A stretch of 64,000 nucleotides of DNA, taken from contig NZ_CP059973.1 of NCBI RefSeq assembly GCF_009193295.2, forward strand, positions 310,001-374,000, in the 5' to 3' direction. Under the pieces are notes generated by a model, which ran no database searches, was not told where the DNA came from, and was given only the letters and a program-made list of their open reading frames with translations. Both the position numbers and the translations under genes were made by a program. This stretch comes from Bacteroides luhongzhouii. GTDB lineage: Bacteria > Bacteroidota > Bacteroidia > Bacteroidales > Bacteroidaceae. This document shows, piece by piece, positions 27,028 through 36,618 of the stretch; positions within the stretch are counted from its first letter, which is position 1, and every line of letters begins with the position of its first letter.

Positions 27028-28065
27028 ATGAATCCATTAAATACTTCCGTATTGCTAATATACACCGGTGGAACAATTGGTATGATCGAGAATGCCGCGA
27101 CAGGTGCTCTGGAGAACTTTAACTTCGAGCAACTGCAAAAGTATATCCCCGAACTGCAAAAGTTCAACTTCCCGATCGATACCTATCAGTTTGACCCTCC
27201 AATGGATTCATCGGACATGGAACCGGATATATGGCGGAAGCTGGTACGCATCATTCATGAAAATTACGACCGTTACCACGGCTTCGTCATTCTGCACGGG
27301 ACGGATACGATGGCTTACACTGCTTCGGCATTGAGTTTTATGCTCGAAGGACTCGATAAACCTGTTATCCTCACAGGTTCACAACTTCCCATAGGTGTAC
27401 TCCGCACGGACGGAAAAGAAAATTTGATGACCAGCATCGAGATTGCCGTCGCACAAAATAAGGAAGGGAAAGCGCTCGTACCGGAAGTATGCATCTTCTT
27501 TGAAAACCATCTGATGCGGGGAAACCGCACGACCAAGATGAATGCGGAAAACTTCAACGCATTCCGTTCTTTCAATTATCCGGTATTGGCGGAAGCCGGA
27601 ATCCATATCAAATATAATAATGTGCAGATTCACGTAAATGGTGAGGAGCGGGAATTGAAGCCTCATTATCTGTTGGATACCAATGTAGTGGTGCTGAAAC
27701 TCTTCCCGGGCATCCAGGAAAATGTGATTGCCACCATTCTAGGGATTGACGGATTGAAAGCTGTCGTGCTCGAAACATACGGTTCGGGGAATGCTCCTCG
27801 GAAGGAATGGTTCATACGTCGGCTGTGCCAGGCCAGCGAACGTGGAATTGTGATTGTCAACGTGACACAATGCAGCGCAGGAATGGTAGAGATGGAACGT
27901 TATGAAACGGGCTACCAATTGTTGCAGGCAGGTGTTGTCTCCGGATATGACAGTACGACGGAGTCGGCTGTGACTAAATTAATGTTCTTACTGGGACATG
28001 GATATACAGCGGACGAGGTGCGCGACCGGATGAATCGTTCGATGGCAGGAGAGATAACTCTGTAA
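27028..28065 (+). CDS. ansA: Type I L-asparaginase
   Basis: The ATG at 27028 gives 345 residues beginning MNPLNTSVLLIYTGGTIGMIE, which holds the first catalytic Thr. The second set, VILHGTDTMAYTASALSFML, holds the HGTDT motif, and TGSQLPIG and VVLETYGSGNAP follow. No signal peptide is seen from this start, so it is the cytosolic type I enzyme that makes aspartate and ammonia. An upstream extension to 26959 has no support. TATATTTG at 26994-27001 may be its -7 box. Confidence 0.92.
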   Translation: MNPLNTSVLLIYTGGTIGMIENAATGALENFNFEQLQKYIPELQKFNFPIDTYQFDPPMDSSDMEPDIWRKLVRIIHENYDRYHGFVILHGTDTMAYTASALSFMLEGLDKPVILTGSQLPIGVLRTDGKENLMTSIEIAVAQNKEGKALVPEVCIFFENHLMRGNRTTKMNAENFNAFRSFNYPVLAEAGIHIKYNNVQIHVNGEERELKPHYLLDTNVVVLKLFPGIQENVIATILGIDGLKAVVLETYGSGNAPRKEWFIRRLCQASERGIVIVNVTQCSAGMVEMERYETGYQLLQAGVVSGYDSTTESAVTKLMFLLGHGYTADEVRDRMNRSMAGEITL

Positions 28066-28135
28066 ATTCCCTGTTTGTTTTACGCATTGAACAGATTTTA
28101 TCTGAATTTGTTTTGCGCGTTGAACAAATAGGGTT

Positions 28136-28786
28136 TTAACTAAACAAATTCTTAAGCCAGTTCACAAATAAAATGGCCTGTTCAGAGTCTGCTCTCAAAT
28201 AGCTTTTTGCAATTGCACTTCCCATAGAAACTCCGGGCTCCTCTTGCCAAGCCAGAAATGTATGAATGCGAGCCTTGGATTTATGAATTGCTTTATACTT
28301 ATTCACTTTTTTATCTTCTATTACTTCCAAAGCGGCATCTACTTCATCTAACAAGTCTTTGTCATTGACAGCCAACTTAGCCAGGAAATCCTCCAACATT
28401 CCGTTCAATTGATTATCAGGCATCACCCAAACTCCAATCTTCACATCGTCAGAATCATTTGGGAAAAGAATCAGCCCTTCATTTGGAAGAACATCAGGTA
28501 CTGTATACTTTCCGCTTTCAACTAATATCTGAGAGATTCGTTGCCAACGCCCGGCCATATTCAAATCCGCATCAATCACAAGCCCTAATATTCGATTATT
28601 GGCAGTTTGTTTATCTATCAGAATACGAAATAATTCGATTGCTTTTTCTACTGAACCGCATGGTTTAATAAAAATATTATCCTCTAATTGATTCAATTCC
28701 CTTAAATGCGCTATCACAAACAAATCATCCGGTCCCTCTACTAATAATTTGAATGCATAATCTTCTTCTCTCCGCTTGTCAGCCAT
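28136..28786 (-). CDS. DUF3226 Toprim-like protein, partner of ATPase
   Basis: A 216-residue soluble protein. FKLLVEGPDD puts Glu17 and Asp20/Asp21 in the first Toprim motif, and LGLVIDADLNM puts Asp72 and Asp74 in the DxD motif, so a metal-dependent nuclease or DNA-binding active site looks complete. The length and order fit DUF3226. It starts 9 bp after the AAA ATPase, so they form one operon. Paired SMC-like ATPase and Toprim proteins are known in phage defence (OLD, Gabija, PARIS), which suggests the same here without proving it. Confidence 0.78.
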   Translation of the reverse strand: MADKRREEDYAFKLLVEGPDDLFVIAHLRELNQLEDNIFIKPCGSVEKAIELFRILIDKQTANNRILGLVIDADLNMAGRWQRISQILVESGKYTVPDVLPNEGLILFPNDSDDVKIGVWVMPDNQLNGMLEDFLAKLAVNDKDLLDEVDAALEVIEDKKVNKYKAIHKSKARIHTFLAWQEEPGVSMGSAIAKSYLRADSEQAILFVNWLKNLFS

Positions 28787-28795
28787 TTTATCGTT

Positions 28796-29899
28796 TTATC
28801 TAATTTCAATATCCTGCTCCAATACCAACTCCAAGTCTTCCTTATTATCGTAAGTAACGGCTACAACTTTATTTTTACGCCGCTCTAAACGAATAAATGT
28901 CCCGTCATTTTCTATATTTTCTGCTACAAAAGCGCGAATTGCATCACGGCTATGGGTTGTTACGAAAACCTGTATATTGAGCATCCTTGACAAACTAAAA
29001 ATGACTTTCCATAATTTCTGCTGAACTGAATAGTGTAACCCATTTTCAAACTCATCAATAAGCAAAACACCCTCCTTAGTATTCAACATTGCAAGAATAA
29101 TAGTCAAAATACGGTTTATTCCATCTCCCATAGAACTTAATCTACGTGGCTTTGATTCTCCCTCAAACACAACATACGGTACACGCTCATCCTCATTTCT
29201 CTCACGCGAAAACCTATTTTTACGTCTATCATCTTTCAAGAAGTTCAAATCCACTATTCTTTGCTCTATTATTTGCAGAGCCTTCACAACCTCTTTCTGT
29301 AATGGAGTTAGAGCTAGTTTATCAAACAAAGAAGGATTATTTATTGTATTTATATCCCCCATTCTTACATATTGAACTTTATTCAACAAATCCATTTGGG
29401 AACGAGGAACCGAACCATTAAACGTATAAAGAATCTTTTGACCGAGAGAAGGAGTAATCTCCAAACCAAGTCCTATATTTTCATAATAACTACTTGGGTC
29501 ATAATTCTCGACAACAGTACGAACAGTTCTATCAAAGCCACCTTCCGTTATCTGCATCTCCGTAAAATACACAAATCGTATTTCCACCTTACGCTCCATA
29601 TCTGATAGCATAATAGGAAGCTCAAATTTATGCTCATTATCGTAATTAGGAACAAAGGACAAAAAACTATCCAACTCCTTTCGTTGGTGGTTTTCTACAT
29701 ATCGGTCAGTTGACTCACCACGGAATTCCAATAATTGCATCAGCCATTCAAGACTTCCACCGGATTGAAGTATGGAAACAGCCTCTAATAGCGAAGATTT
29801 ACCTACGTTATTTTCACCTGCTATCAAATTCACACGTCCCAATTTATCGATTTGTAAACTCTCCAGGTTCTTATAATTCTTTATATACAAACTATTCAT
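28796..29899 (-). CDS. SMC/OLD-like AAA ATPase
   Basis: I choose the ATG at 29899 (367 residues, MNSLYIKNYKNLESLQIDKL) over a GTG at 29926, because the conserved beta strand begins right there. Walker A is GENNVGKSS (residues 28-36). The C-terminal part has the Walker B VLLIDEFENGLHY and the His switch QVFVTTHSRDAIRAF, as in AAA_15/AAA_21 proteins with an inserted helical domain. It lacks its own Toprim domain, which is supplied by the next gene. Codon use appears more AT-rich than neighbouring housekeeping genes. Confidence 0.82.
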   Translation of the reverse strand: MNSLYIKNYKNLESLQIDKLGRVNLIAGENNVGKSSLLEAVSILQSGGSLEWLMQLLEFRGESTDRYVENHQRKELDSFLSFVPNYDNEHKFELPIMLSDMERKVEIRFVYFTEMQITEGGFDRTVRTVVENYDPSSYYENIGLGLEITPSLGQKILYTFNGSVPRSQMDLLNKVQYVRMGDINTINNPSLFDKLALTPLQKEVVKALQIIEQRIVDLNFLKDDRRKNRFSRERNEDERVPYVVFEGESKPRRLSSMGDGINRILTIILAMLNTKEGVLLIDEFENGLHYSVQQKLWKVIFSLSRMLNIQVFVTTHSRDAIRAFVAENIENDGTFIRLERRKNKVVAVTYDNKEDLELVLEQDIEIR

Positions 29900-29988
29900 A
29901 TTGAACGGAATTTTGTGTATTATCACAACAAAGATAGTTATTATTGTGATTCGCCTTACATAATTGAATTAAAATCAATGAGATTTGT

Positions 29989-30020
29989 TTTGTGCTTTGG
30001 GCTATTTATAGTTACTTTTG
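29989..30020 (+). promoter_or_regulatory. Promoter of radA
   Basis: TTTG (29989-29992), 20 bases, then TACTTTTG (30013-30020) match both Bacteroides boxes. The radA ATG at 30069 follows after about 40 nt. Confidence 0.65.
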
Positions 30021-30068
30021 CTCCAAAAGCAAGTTGACGAGACTTATTTAGTTAGAATAAGAGATAAA

Positions 30069-31436
30069 ATGGCAAAAGAGAAAACCGTATATGTATGCAG
30101 TAATTGCGGACAAGATTCACCGAAATGGGTGGGTAAATGTCCGTCGTGTGGAGAATGGAATACGTATGTTGAAGAAATCGTACGGAAAGAACCTACCAAC
30201 CGCCGCCCGGTGTCGGGCATTGAGACACAGAAACCCAAGCCACTGGCACTTAGCGATATTGAAGCGGACGATGAGCCACGCATCAATATGCACGATGATG
30301 AATTGAATCGCGTATTGGGTGGCGGACTTGTACAAGGTTCTCTTGTCCTGATAGGCGGTGAGCCGGGAATCGGTAAATCCACACTCGTCATGCAGACCGT
30401 ACTGCACATGCCGGAGAAGAAAATTCTTTATGTGTCCGGTGAAGAAAGTGCACGGCAGCTTAAACTCCGTGCCGACCGTCTCTCCGATACTTCCAGCGAT
30501 TGCCTGATCGTTTGTGAAACTTCGCTCGAACAAATTTATGTGCATATCAAGAATACGAATCCCGATCTAGTGATTATCGACTCTATACAGACCATTTCGA
30601 CCGAGAGTATCGAATCATCTCCCGGAAGTATTGCGCAAGTCAGAGAGTGTTCGGCCTCTATTCTTCGTTTTGCGAAAGAAACGCATACTCCTGTGTTGCT
30701 GATCGGTCATATTAATAAGGAAGGAAGTATTGCAGGACCTAAAGTGTTGGAACACATCGTAGATACTGTTCTTCAATTTGAAGGCGACCAGCATTATATG
30801 TATCGTATTCTGCGCAGTATCAAGAATCGTTTCGGCAGTACGGCAGAGTTAGGTATTTATGAAATGCGTCAGGATGGGTTGCGCCAGGTGAATAATCCTT
30901 CCGAACTTTTGCTTAGTCAGGACCATGAGGGAATGAGTGGAGTAGCTATTGCTTCCGCTATCGAAGGGATACGCCCGTTCTTGATCGAGACACAGGCTTT
31001 GGTCAGTTCTGCCGTTTATGGAAATCCTCAACGTTCGGCAACCGGTTTTGATTTAAGAAGAATGAATATGTTGCTGGCTGTTCTCGAAAAGCGTGTCGGA
31101 TTTAAGCTGGCACAGAAAGATGTGTTTCTGAATATTGCCGGAGGACTGAAAGTAAATGACCCGGCTATCGACTTGCCGGTTATCAGTGCCATCCTTTCTT
31201 CCAATATGGACGCAGCCATTGAGCCGGAAGTTTGTATGGCGGGAGAAATCGGATTGTCGGGAGAGATACGTCCTGTGAATCGAATAGAACAACGTATCGG
31301 TGAAGCCGAAAAATTAGGCTTCAAACGATTCTTGTTGCCCAAATACAATCTGCAAGGCATTGACACTAAGAAACTGAAGATCGAGTTAGTTCCGGTGAGA
31401 AAGGTAGAAGAGGCATTCAGGGCTTTATTTGGATAA
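30069..31436 (+). CDS. radA: DNA repair protein RadA
   Basis: I take the ATG at 30069 (455 residues); the frame upstream to 30018 lies on the promoter. The zinc finger has Cys10, Cys13, Cys24 and Cys27 (YVCSNCGQDSPKW, KCPSCGEW). The RecA-like core has GGEPGIGKST near residue 96, and the RadA-specific KNRFG motif is near 252. The C-terminal Lon-like domain follows (GGLKVNDPAIDL, LSGEIRPV). RadA is a helicase that processes branched recombination intermediates. The length is normal. Confidence 0.95.
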   Translation: MAKEKTVYVCSNCGQDSPKWVGKCPSCGEWNTYVEEIVRKEPTNRRPVSGIETQKPKPLALSDIEADDEPRINMHDDELNRVLGGGLVQGSLVLIGGEPGIGKSTLVMQTVLHMPEKKILYVSGEESARQLKLRADRLSDTSSDCLIVCETSLEQIYVHIKNTNPDLVIIDSIQTISTESIESSPGSIAQVRECSASILRFAKETHTPVLLIGHINKEGSIAGPKVLEHIVDTVLQFEGDQHYMYRILRSIKNRFGSTAELGIYEMRQDGLRQVNNPSELLLSQDHEGMSGVAIASAIEGIRPFLIETQALVSSAVYGNPQRSATGFDLRRMNMLLAVLEKRVGFKLAQKDVFLNIAGGLKVNDPAIDLPVISAILSSNMDAAIEPEVCMAGEIGLSGEIRPVNRIEQRIGEAEKLGFKRFLLPKYNLQGIDTKKLKIELVPVRKVEEAFRALFG

Positions 31437-31514
31437 GCACTGATACATATCACTGATGAATAAATGATCTGCTTTATCAATTTTATAGTAGAAAATAATA
31501 TCAACAATAACTAA

Positions 31515-33167
31515 ATGATACAAGAATACCAACTCCGCATACTTCCCGAAATCGCAGCAAACGAACAGAAACTAAAGGAATATCTTTCTAAAGAAAAAGG
31601 GTTGAACCTGCGTGACATCACTGCTACCCGAATCTTGAAACGAAGCATCGATGCACGGCAACGGACCATCTTCGTCAATCTGAAGGTACGGGCGTACATC
31701 CGTGAGATGCCTAAGGATGACGAATACGAGCATACTATATATAATAAGGTAGAGGGAAAGCCGCAAGTGATTGTCGTAGGCGCAGGCCCCGGCGGACTAT
31801 TTGCTGCCCTGCGTCTCATCGAACTGGGATTACGTCCCGTTGTTATCGAGCGCGGAAAAGACGTGCGTGAGCGGAAAAAAGATTTAGCACAGATCAGCAG
31901 GGAACACACGGTTGACCCGGAATCGAATTACAGTTTTGGCGAAGGAGGTGCAGGAGCTTATTCGGACGGGAAACTCTATACCCGGAGCAAGAAGAGAGGG
32001 AATGTAGACAAGATATTGAATGTATTCTGCCAGCATGGGGCTTCTACGGCAATATTAGTAGACGCGCATCCGCATATCGGGACAGATAAGTTGCCACGTG
32101 TCATTGAAAATATGCGGAATACCATCATCGAATGTGGCGGAGAAGTACATTTCCAGACACGAATGGAGGCACTGATTATCGAGAATGATGAAGTAAAAGG
32201 TATCGAAACAAACACAGGAAAGACTTTTCTCGGACCTGTGATACTGGCAACCGGACATTCGGCGAGAGATGTATATCGTTGGTTGGCTGCGAATAATGTG
32301 GCGATTGAAGCGAAAGGCATTGCAGTCGGTGTCCGTTTAGAGCATCCGGCAATGTTGATCGATCAGATACAATATCATAGTAAGGAAGGGCGAGGCAAGT
32401 ATCTGCCTGCCGCAGAATACAGCTTCGTCACGCAGGTTGAAGGCAGAGGAGTGTATAGCTTCTGTATGTGCCCCGGCGGTTTCATTGTTCCTGCCGCCAG
32501 CGGACCGGAGCAAGTGGTAGTGAACGGTATGTCTCCTTCTAATCGTGGCTCGCGATGGAGCAATTCGGGCATGGTGGTGGAAGTGCAACCGGAGGACTTG
32601 ATTAATGAAGAAGTAAAAGTGGACAACGGAGAATCGGTTGCGCGACGAAATGAACAGCTGCTGGCTCTTAATCCTAATCTAAATAGTGCTCAACTTTCTG
32701 AAATCAATTCACAACTGCTGTCCGTTCTTCACTTTCAGGAAGAACAGGAACGCCAATGCTGGTTGCAAGGAGGCAGAAGGCAGACAGCACCGGCACAGCG
32801 TATGCAGGACTTCACCCGCAAGAAATTGAGTTACGACTTACCCGAATCTTCCTACAGTCCGGGATTGATTTCTTCTCCGCTTCATTTCTGGATGCCGGAG
32901 TTTATCAGCAAAAGATTATCTCTCGGTTTCCAGCAATTCGGACGTTACAGTCATGGCTTCCTCACTAATGAGGCGGTGATGATCGGCATAGAGACACGTA
33001 CTTCTTCTCCCGTTCGCATCGTACGCGATAAAGAGACATTGCAACATACAACCGTTCGCGGATTATTCCCTTGCGGAGAAGGCGCAGGCTATGCTGGAGG
33101 AATTGTTTCTGCCGGAGTGGATGGAGAACGGTGTGCGGAAGCCGTAGCCAATTATTTTAATCGCTAA
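31515..33167 (+). CDS. FAD-dependent NAD(P)H oxidoreductase (COG2509 type)
   Basis: A 550-residue flavoprotein. After an N-terminal domain of about 85 residues comes the FAD loop VIVVGAGPGGLFAALRLIELG. PESNYSFGEGGAGAYSDGKL, GPVILATGHSARD and the C-terminal GLFPCGEGAGYAGGIVSAGVDG follow. The layout fits the conserved FAD-dependent dehydrogenase family COG2509, whose substrate is unknown. It lies 78 bp after radA and 10 bp before a LuxR-type regulator, so a shared transcript is likely. Confidence 0.82.
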   Translation: MIQEYQLRILPEIAANEQKLKEYLSKEKGLNLRDITATRILKRSIDARQRTIFVNLKVRAYIREMPKDDEYEHTIYNKVEGKPQVIVVGAGPGGLFAALRLIELGLRPVVIERGKDVRERKKDLAQISREHTVDPESNYSFGEGGAGAYSDGKLYTRSKKRGNVDKILNVFCQHGASTAILVDAHPHIGTDKLPRVIENMRNTIIECGGEVHFQTRMEALIIENDEVKGIETNTGKTFLGPVILATGHSARDVYRWLAANNVAIEAKGIAVGVRLEHPAMLIDQIQYHSKEGRGKYLPAAEYSFVTQVEGRGVYSFCMCPGGFIVPAASGPEQVVVNGMSPSNRGSRWSNSGMVVEVQPEDLINEEVKVDNGESVARRNEQLLALNPNLNSAQLSEINSQLLSVLHFQEEQERQCWLQGGRRQTAPAQRMQDFTRKKLSYDLPESSYSPGLISSPLHFWMPEFISKRLSLGFQQFGRYSHGFLTNEAVMIGIETRTSSPVRIVRDKETLQHTTVRGLFPCGEGAGYAGGIVSAGVDGERCAEAVANYFNR

Positions 33168-33177
33168 CTAAAACTAC

Positions 33178-33786
33178 ATGAAAATGAATCATCAACCCGA
33201 AATAGCCATTGTAGAAGCAAACACACTAACCAGTCTCGGCCTGAAAGGAATCCTGGAAGAAATGATTCCTATGGCAACCATACGCACCTTCCATCAATTC
33301 AGTGAACTGATGGATGATACGCCGGATATGTATGCCCATTATTTCATTTCTGCGCAGATTTACGTGGAGCACAATGCTTTCTTTCTCCCCCGGAAACGAA
33401 AAACGATTGTATTAGCAAGTGACAGTCCGCAATTCCAACTGTCCGGCGTGCCTGTACTCAACATCCATGAATCCGAGGAAGAGCTGGTGAAAAATATATT
33501 GAAACTCCACCAACACGCCCACCACAACGGCTATCCGGTGAAAGACATGCCGTCCATGCCTCCGACACAACCTCATCAGGAGATTTTATCTTCCCGTGAA
33601 ATAGAAGTGCTCGTACTGATAACCAAAGGATTAATCAACAAAGAAATTGCAGATAAACTGAATATCAGCCTGACCACCGTTATCACTCACCGGAAAAATA
33701 TCACAGAGAAATTAGGCATCAAATCCGTCTCCGGACTGACTATTTATGCGGTAATGAACGGGTATATCGAGGCTGACCGGATCTGA
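33178..33786 (+). CDS. LuxR-type response regulator-like protein
   Basis: A 202-residue protein. The N-terminal part (IAIVEANTLTSLGLKGILEEM) resembles a receiver domain but lacks the usual acidic cluster and clear phospho-Asp, so it may not be phosphorylated. The C-terminal helix-turn-helix is canonical: LSSREIEVLVLITKGLINKEIADKLNISLTTVITHRKNI. It stands 90 bp before a TonB receptor gene on the same strand and may control it. An in-frame ATG two codons later is an alternative start. Confidence 0.85.
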   Translation: MKMNHQPEIAIVEANTLTSLGLKGILEEMIPMATIRTFHQFSELMDDTPDMYAHYFISAQIYVEHNAFFLPRKRKTIVLASDSPQFQLSGVPVLNIHESEEELVKNILKLHQHAHHNGYPVKDMPSMPPTQPHQEILSSREIEVLVLITKGLINKEIADKLNISLTTVITHRKNITEKLGIKSVSGLTIYAVMNGYIEADRI

Positions 33787-33823
33787 CGCGTCCTCTATGG
33801 TGAACAAATCCTAATAAATGAGG

Positions 33824-33856
33824 ATTGACCATTGTCTATATTTGCCGTTACTTTGC
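33824..33856 (+). promoter_or_regulatory. Candidate promoter of TonB receptor gene
   Basis: TATATTTG (33837-33844) is a full -7 match. An alternative is ATTG (33824-33827) with 21 bases to TACTTTGC (33849-33856). The receptor ATG is at 33877. I cannot choose between them. Confidence 0.45.
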
Positions 33857-33876
33857 ACCAGATAAATTAACAGCAG

Positions 33877-36339
33877 ATGAAGACAAAGAATATTATGATT
33901 GCCCTTACACTCCTGACGACAGGAACAGCATGGGCTGAAGATTTCCCCAAAGACTCACTAAAAATAGTAGACATCGAAGAAGTGGTAGTGATTGCTACCC
34001 CGAAAGAGAATCGTAAATTGCGTGAATTGCCGGTAGCCGCCACTGTTTTATCACAAGATAATATGCGAGCCTATCAGGTGAACTCTGTAAAAAACCTGAC
34101 AGGCATTGTCCCCAATCTGTTTATCCCCGATTATGGTTCCAAACTGACCACTTCCATTTATATCCGCGGAATCGGCTCACGTATCAACACTCCGTCCGTA
34201 GGACTTTATGTAGACAACATCCCTTATATCGACAAATCCGCTTTCGACTTCAACTATGCTGATATCGAACGTATTGACATTCTCCGTGGACCACAAGGTA
34301 CTCTCTACGGACGTAATACGATGGGAGGACTTATCAAAGTACACACAAAATCGCCTTTCACTTATCAAGGTACTGATATCCGCATGGGAGCAGCAACTTA
34401 CAATAATTATAATGTTTCACTCACCCACTATCATCGGACATCCGACCGCTTCGCTTTTTCTACCGGAGGTTTCTACGAACACACAGGTGGCTTCTTTGAA
34501 AATTCGGCAAGAAATAACGAAAAAGTAGACAAGAGCAATGCCGGTGGCGGACGTTTCCGTGGTATTTACCTGCCTACTTCGAACCTGAAAATAGATATGG
34601 CTCTTAGCTATGAATATAGCGATCAAGGCGGTTATCCCTATTATTATACCGGGATTACCCCCAGTGCAATAGCTAAAGCGAAAGAAAATGGTAAAGAAAT
34701 TACAGAAGACCGGGCAGATTATATCGGTAAGATTTCATATAACGACCGCAGCAGTTACCGCCGTGGATTACTCAACTCCGGTGTTAACATCGAATATCAA
34801 GCTAACAACTTTATATTAAGTGCCGTGACAGGTTATCAGAACTTGAACGACCGTATGTTTCTCGATCAGGATTTCACAGAAAGAGATATTTTCAATATTG
34901 AGCAAAAGCAACGTGCAAACACCATTTCCGAAGAGATTGTGTTGAAAGCCAAACCCGGAAAAAGATGGCAATGGGCTACGGGAGCTTTCGGATTCTATCA
35001 ATGGCTGCATACGACAGGTCCTGTTTTGTTTAAAGAAGAAGGTGTGAAGTCGGTCATTGAAAACAACGCCAATGCCGCTTTTAAAGAAGTATCTGCCAAA
35101 CCCGGAGCTCCCACCATGGGAATGACTGTACACAACCCGTCATTAAGCGTAGGAGGAACTTTCGATACTCCGACTCTTAGCGGCGCACTTTATCATCAGT
35201 CTACTTTCAGCAACTTGTTCATAGAAGGGCTGTCCGTTACAGCCGGCCTCCGGCTCGATTACGAGAAAATCAGTATGAAGTATAATTCTCTTAGCACTCC
35301 TATCGACTTTGGTTTTGATTTTCACATGGCAAAGGGTCCCATGCAAATCAACCTGTCCGATCAGAATATGAAAGCCCCGGCCTCTTTTGTAGGCAAGCTC
35401 TCTACTGATTATGTACAGCTTCTACCCAAATTTGCTATTCAATATGAATGGAAGAATCAAAATAACGTTTATGCCACCGTTACCCGGGGATATCGTTCGG
35501 GAGGATATAACATCCAAATGTTCTCTGACTTATCACAAACAGAATTGAAAAATTCGATGATGAATGCCATCAAAGAAAGTCCGACAATAGGACAAGATCC
35601 CACCTGGGGAGCAACCATTATTAAAATGATGGACCAAATGGTGCCTGCAAAAGAGATTGATGTAAAAGCGTCCACTACTTACAAACCCGAATATTCGTGG
35701 AACTACGAAGTAGGTAGCCACCTTACTTTATGGGAAGGCAGACTTTGGGCCGACGTCGCAGCATTCTACATGGATACCCGCGACCAACAACTCTCCCAAT
35801 TTGCAGAAAGTGGTTTGGGACGTATCACTATCAATGCAGGAAAAAGCCGCAGTTATGGTGCAGAAGCAGCTCTTCGTGCCAGTGTGACAAAAGCATTTAA
35901 TCTGAATGTTAGTTACGGATATACGTATGCCACTTTTACGGATTATGTAATCACAGAAGAGAAAAAAGATGGCACTCCTATAACTACGGATTATAATGGC
36001 AAATACGTACCCTTCGTCCCCAAACACACTCTGAACATCGGTGGAGAATATGCCATCACTTGCAGTCCGCGCTCTATCTTCGACCGGGTTGTATTCCAAG
36101 CTAATTATAACGCTGCAGGACGTATCTACTGGAGTGAACAAAACGATGTCAGTCAATCTTTCTATGGCACACTCAACTGGAGAACGAATCTGGAAATCGG
36201 CGACGCAATGATTAGTTTTTGGGCACGCAACTTCCTGAATAAAGACTATGCCGCCTTCTACTTTGAAACAATGAACAAAGGCTTTATGCAGAAAGGACGC
36301 CCAATGCAGTTTGGGGTAGATCTCCGCTGCCGCTTCTAA
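33877..36339 (+). CDS. TonB-dependent receptor, siderophore-type
   Basis: An 820-residue receptor. The signal peptide is MKTKNIMIALTLLTTGTAWA. A short linker with VDIEEVVVIATP, which is TonB-box-like, leads to the plug (LRELPVAATVLSQDNM, IYIRGIGSRINTPSVGLYVD, ERIDILRGPQGTLYGRNTMGG). A 22-strand barrel ends QFGVDLRCRF. The RGPQGTLYGRN form is common in FecA/CirA-like and Sphingomonas-type receptors. It is not a SusC, because the carboxypeptidase-like N-terminal domain is absent and no SusD follows. The ligand is unknown; the LuxR-like gene upstream may regulate it. Confidence 0.88.
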   Translation: MKTKNIMIALTLLTTGTAWAEDFPKDSLKIVDIEEVVVIATPKENRKLRELPVAATVLSQDNMRAYQVNSVKNLTGIVPNLFIPDYGSKLTTSIYIRGIGSRINTPSVGLYVDNIPYIDKSAFDFNYADIERIDILRGPQGTLYGRNTMGGLIKVHTKSPFTYQGTDIRMGAATYNNYNVSLTHYHRTSDRFAFSTGGFYEHTGGFFENSARNNEKVDKSNAGGGRFRGIYLPTSNLKIDMALSYEYSDQGGYPYYYTGITPSAIAKAKENGKEITEDRADYIGKISYNDRSSYRRGLLNSGVNIEYQANNFILSAVTGYQNLNDRMFLDQDFTERDIFNIEQKQRANTISEEIVLKAKPGKRWQWATGAFGFYQWLHTTGPVLFKEEGVKSVIENNANAAFKEVSAKPGAPTMGMTVHNPSLSVGGTFDTPTLSGALYHQSTFSNLFIEGLSVTAGLRLDYEKISMKYNSLSTPIDFGFDFHMAKGPMQINLSDQNMKAPASFVGKLSTDYVQLLPKFAIQYEWKNQNNVYATVTRGYRSGGYNIQMFSDLSQTELKNSMMNAIKESPTIGQDPTWGATIIKMMDQMVPAKEIDVKASTTYKPEYSWNYEVGSHLTLWEGRLWADVAAFYMDTRDQQLSQFAESGLGRITINAGKSRSYGAEAALRASVTKAFNLNVSYGYTYATFTDYVITEEKKDGTPITTDYNGKYVPFVPKHTLNIGGEYAITCSPRSIFDRVVFQANYNAAGRIYWSEQNDVSQSFYGTLNWRTNLEIGDAMISFWARNFLNKDYAAFYFETMNKGFMQKGRPMQFGVDLRCRF

Positions 36340-36371
36340 TCATTCTCACTCATAGAGATATTATTTAGTCA

Positions 36372-36503
36372 TTTTATTGTCAGCTAAAGATTTTATCCAT
36401 ATAGAACAATGATTATCAACTCATTGACACCTGACAATAAGTGCTGACAATAACCCAAAAACAGGCTGACAATAAAAGATTCAGACTTTTATTGTCAGCC
36501 TGT
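36372..36503. repeat. CTGACAATAA repeat cluster with 18-bp stem hairpin
   Basis: CTGACAATAA occurs at 36431, 36444 and 36466, and its complement TTATTGTCAG at 36374 and 36489. The last two copies lie in a perfect inverted repeat with 18-bp arms (36461-36478 and 36486-36503) and a 7-base loop. It lies after the TonB receptor gene and could terminate its transcript, but no T run follows. Confidence 0.8.
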
Positions 36504-36618
36504 CTCTTATAGATTGATGGCATAAAATACGTGATAGAAGAACGTATGCCTCTATGAAGTATGTATTATAAAGCCGTTATACTTAATTAATCCAATAAGC
36601 ATTGTTCTCTTAAACCTA

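Noticed and set aside
28066..28135. Terminator between ansA and the DUF3226 gene
   Set aside because: Repeated TTGAACA words occur but no stable hairpin with a T run was found.
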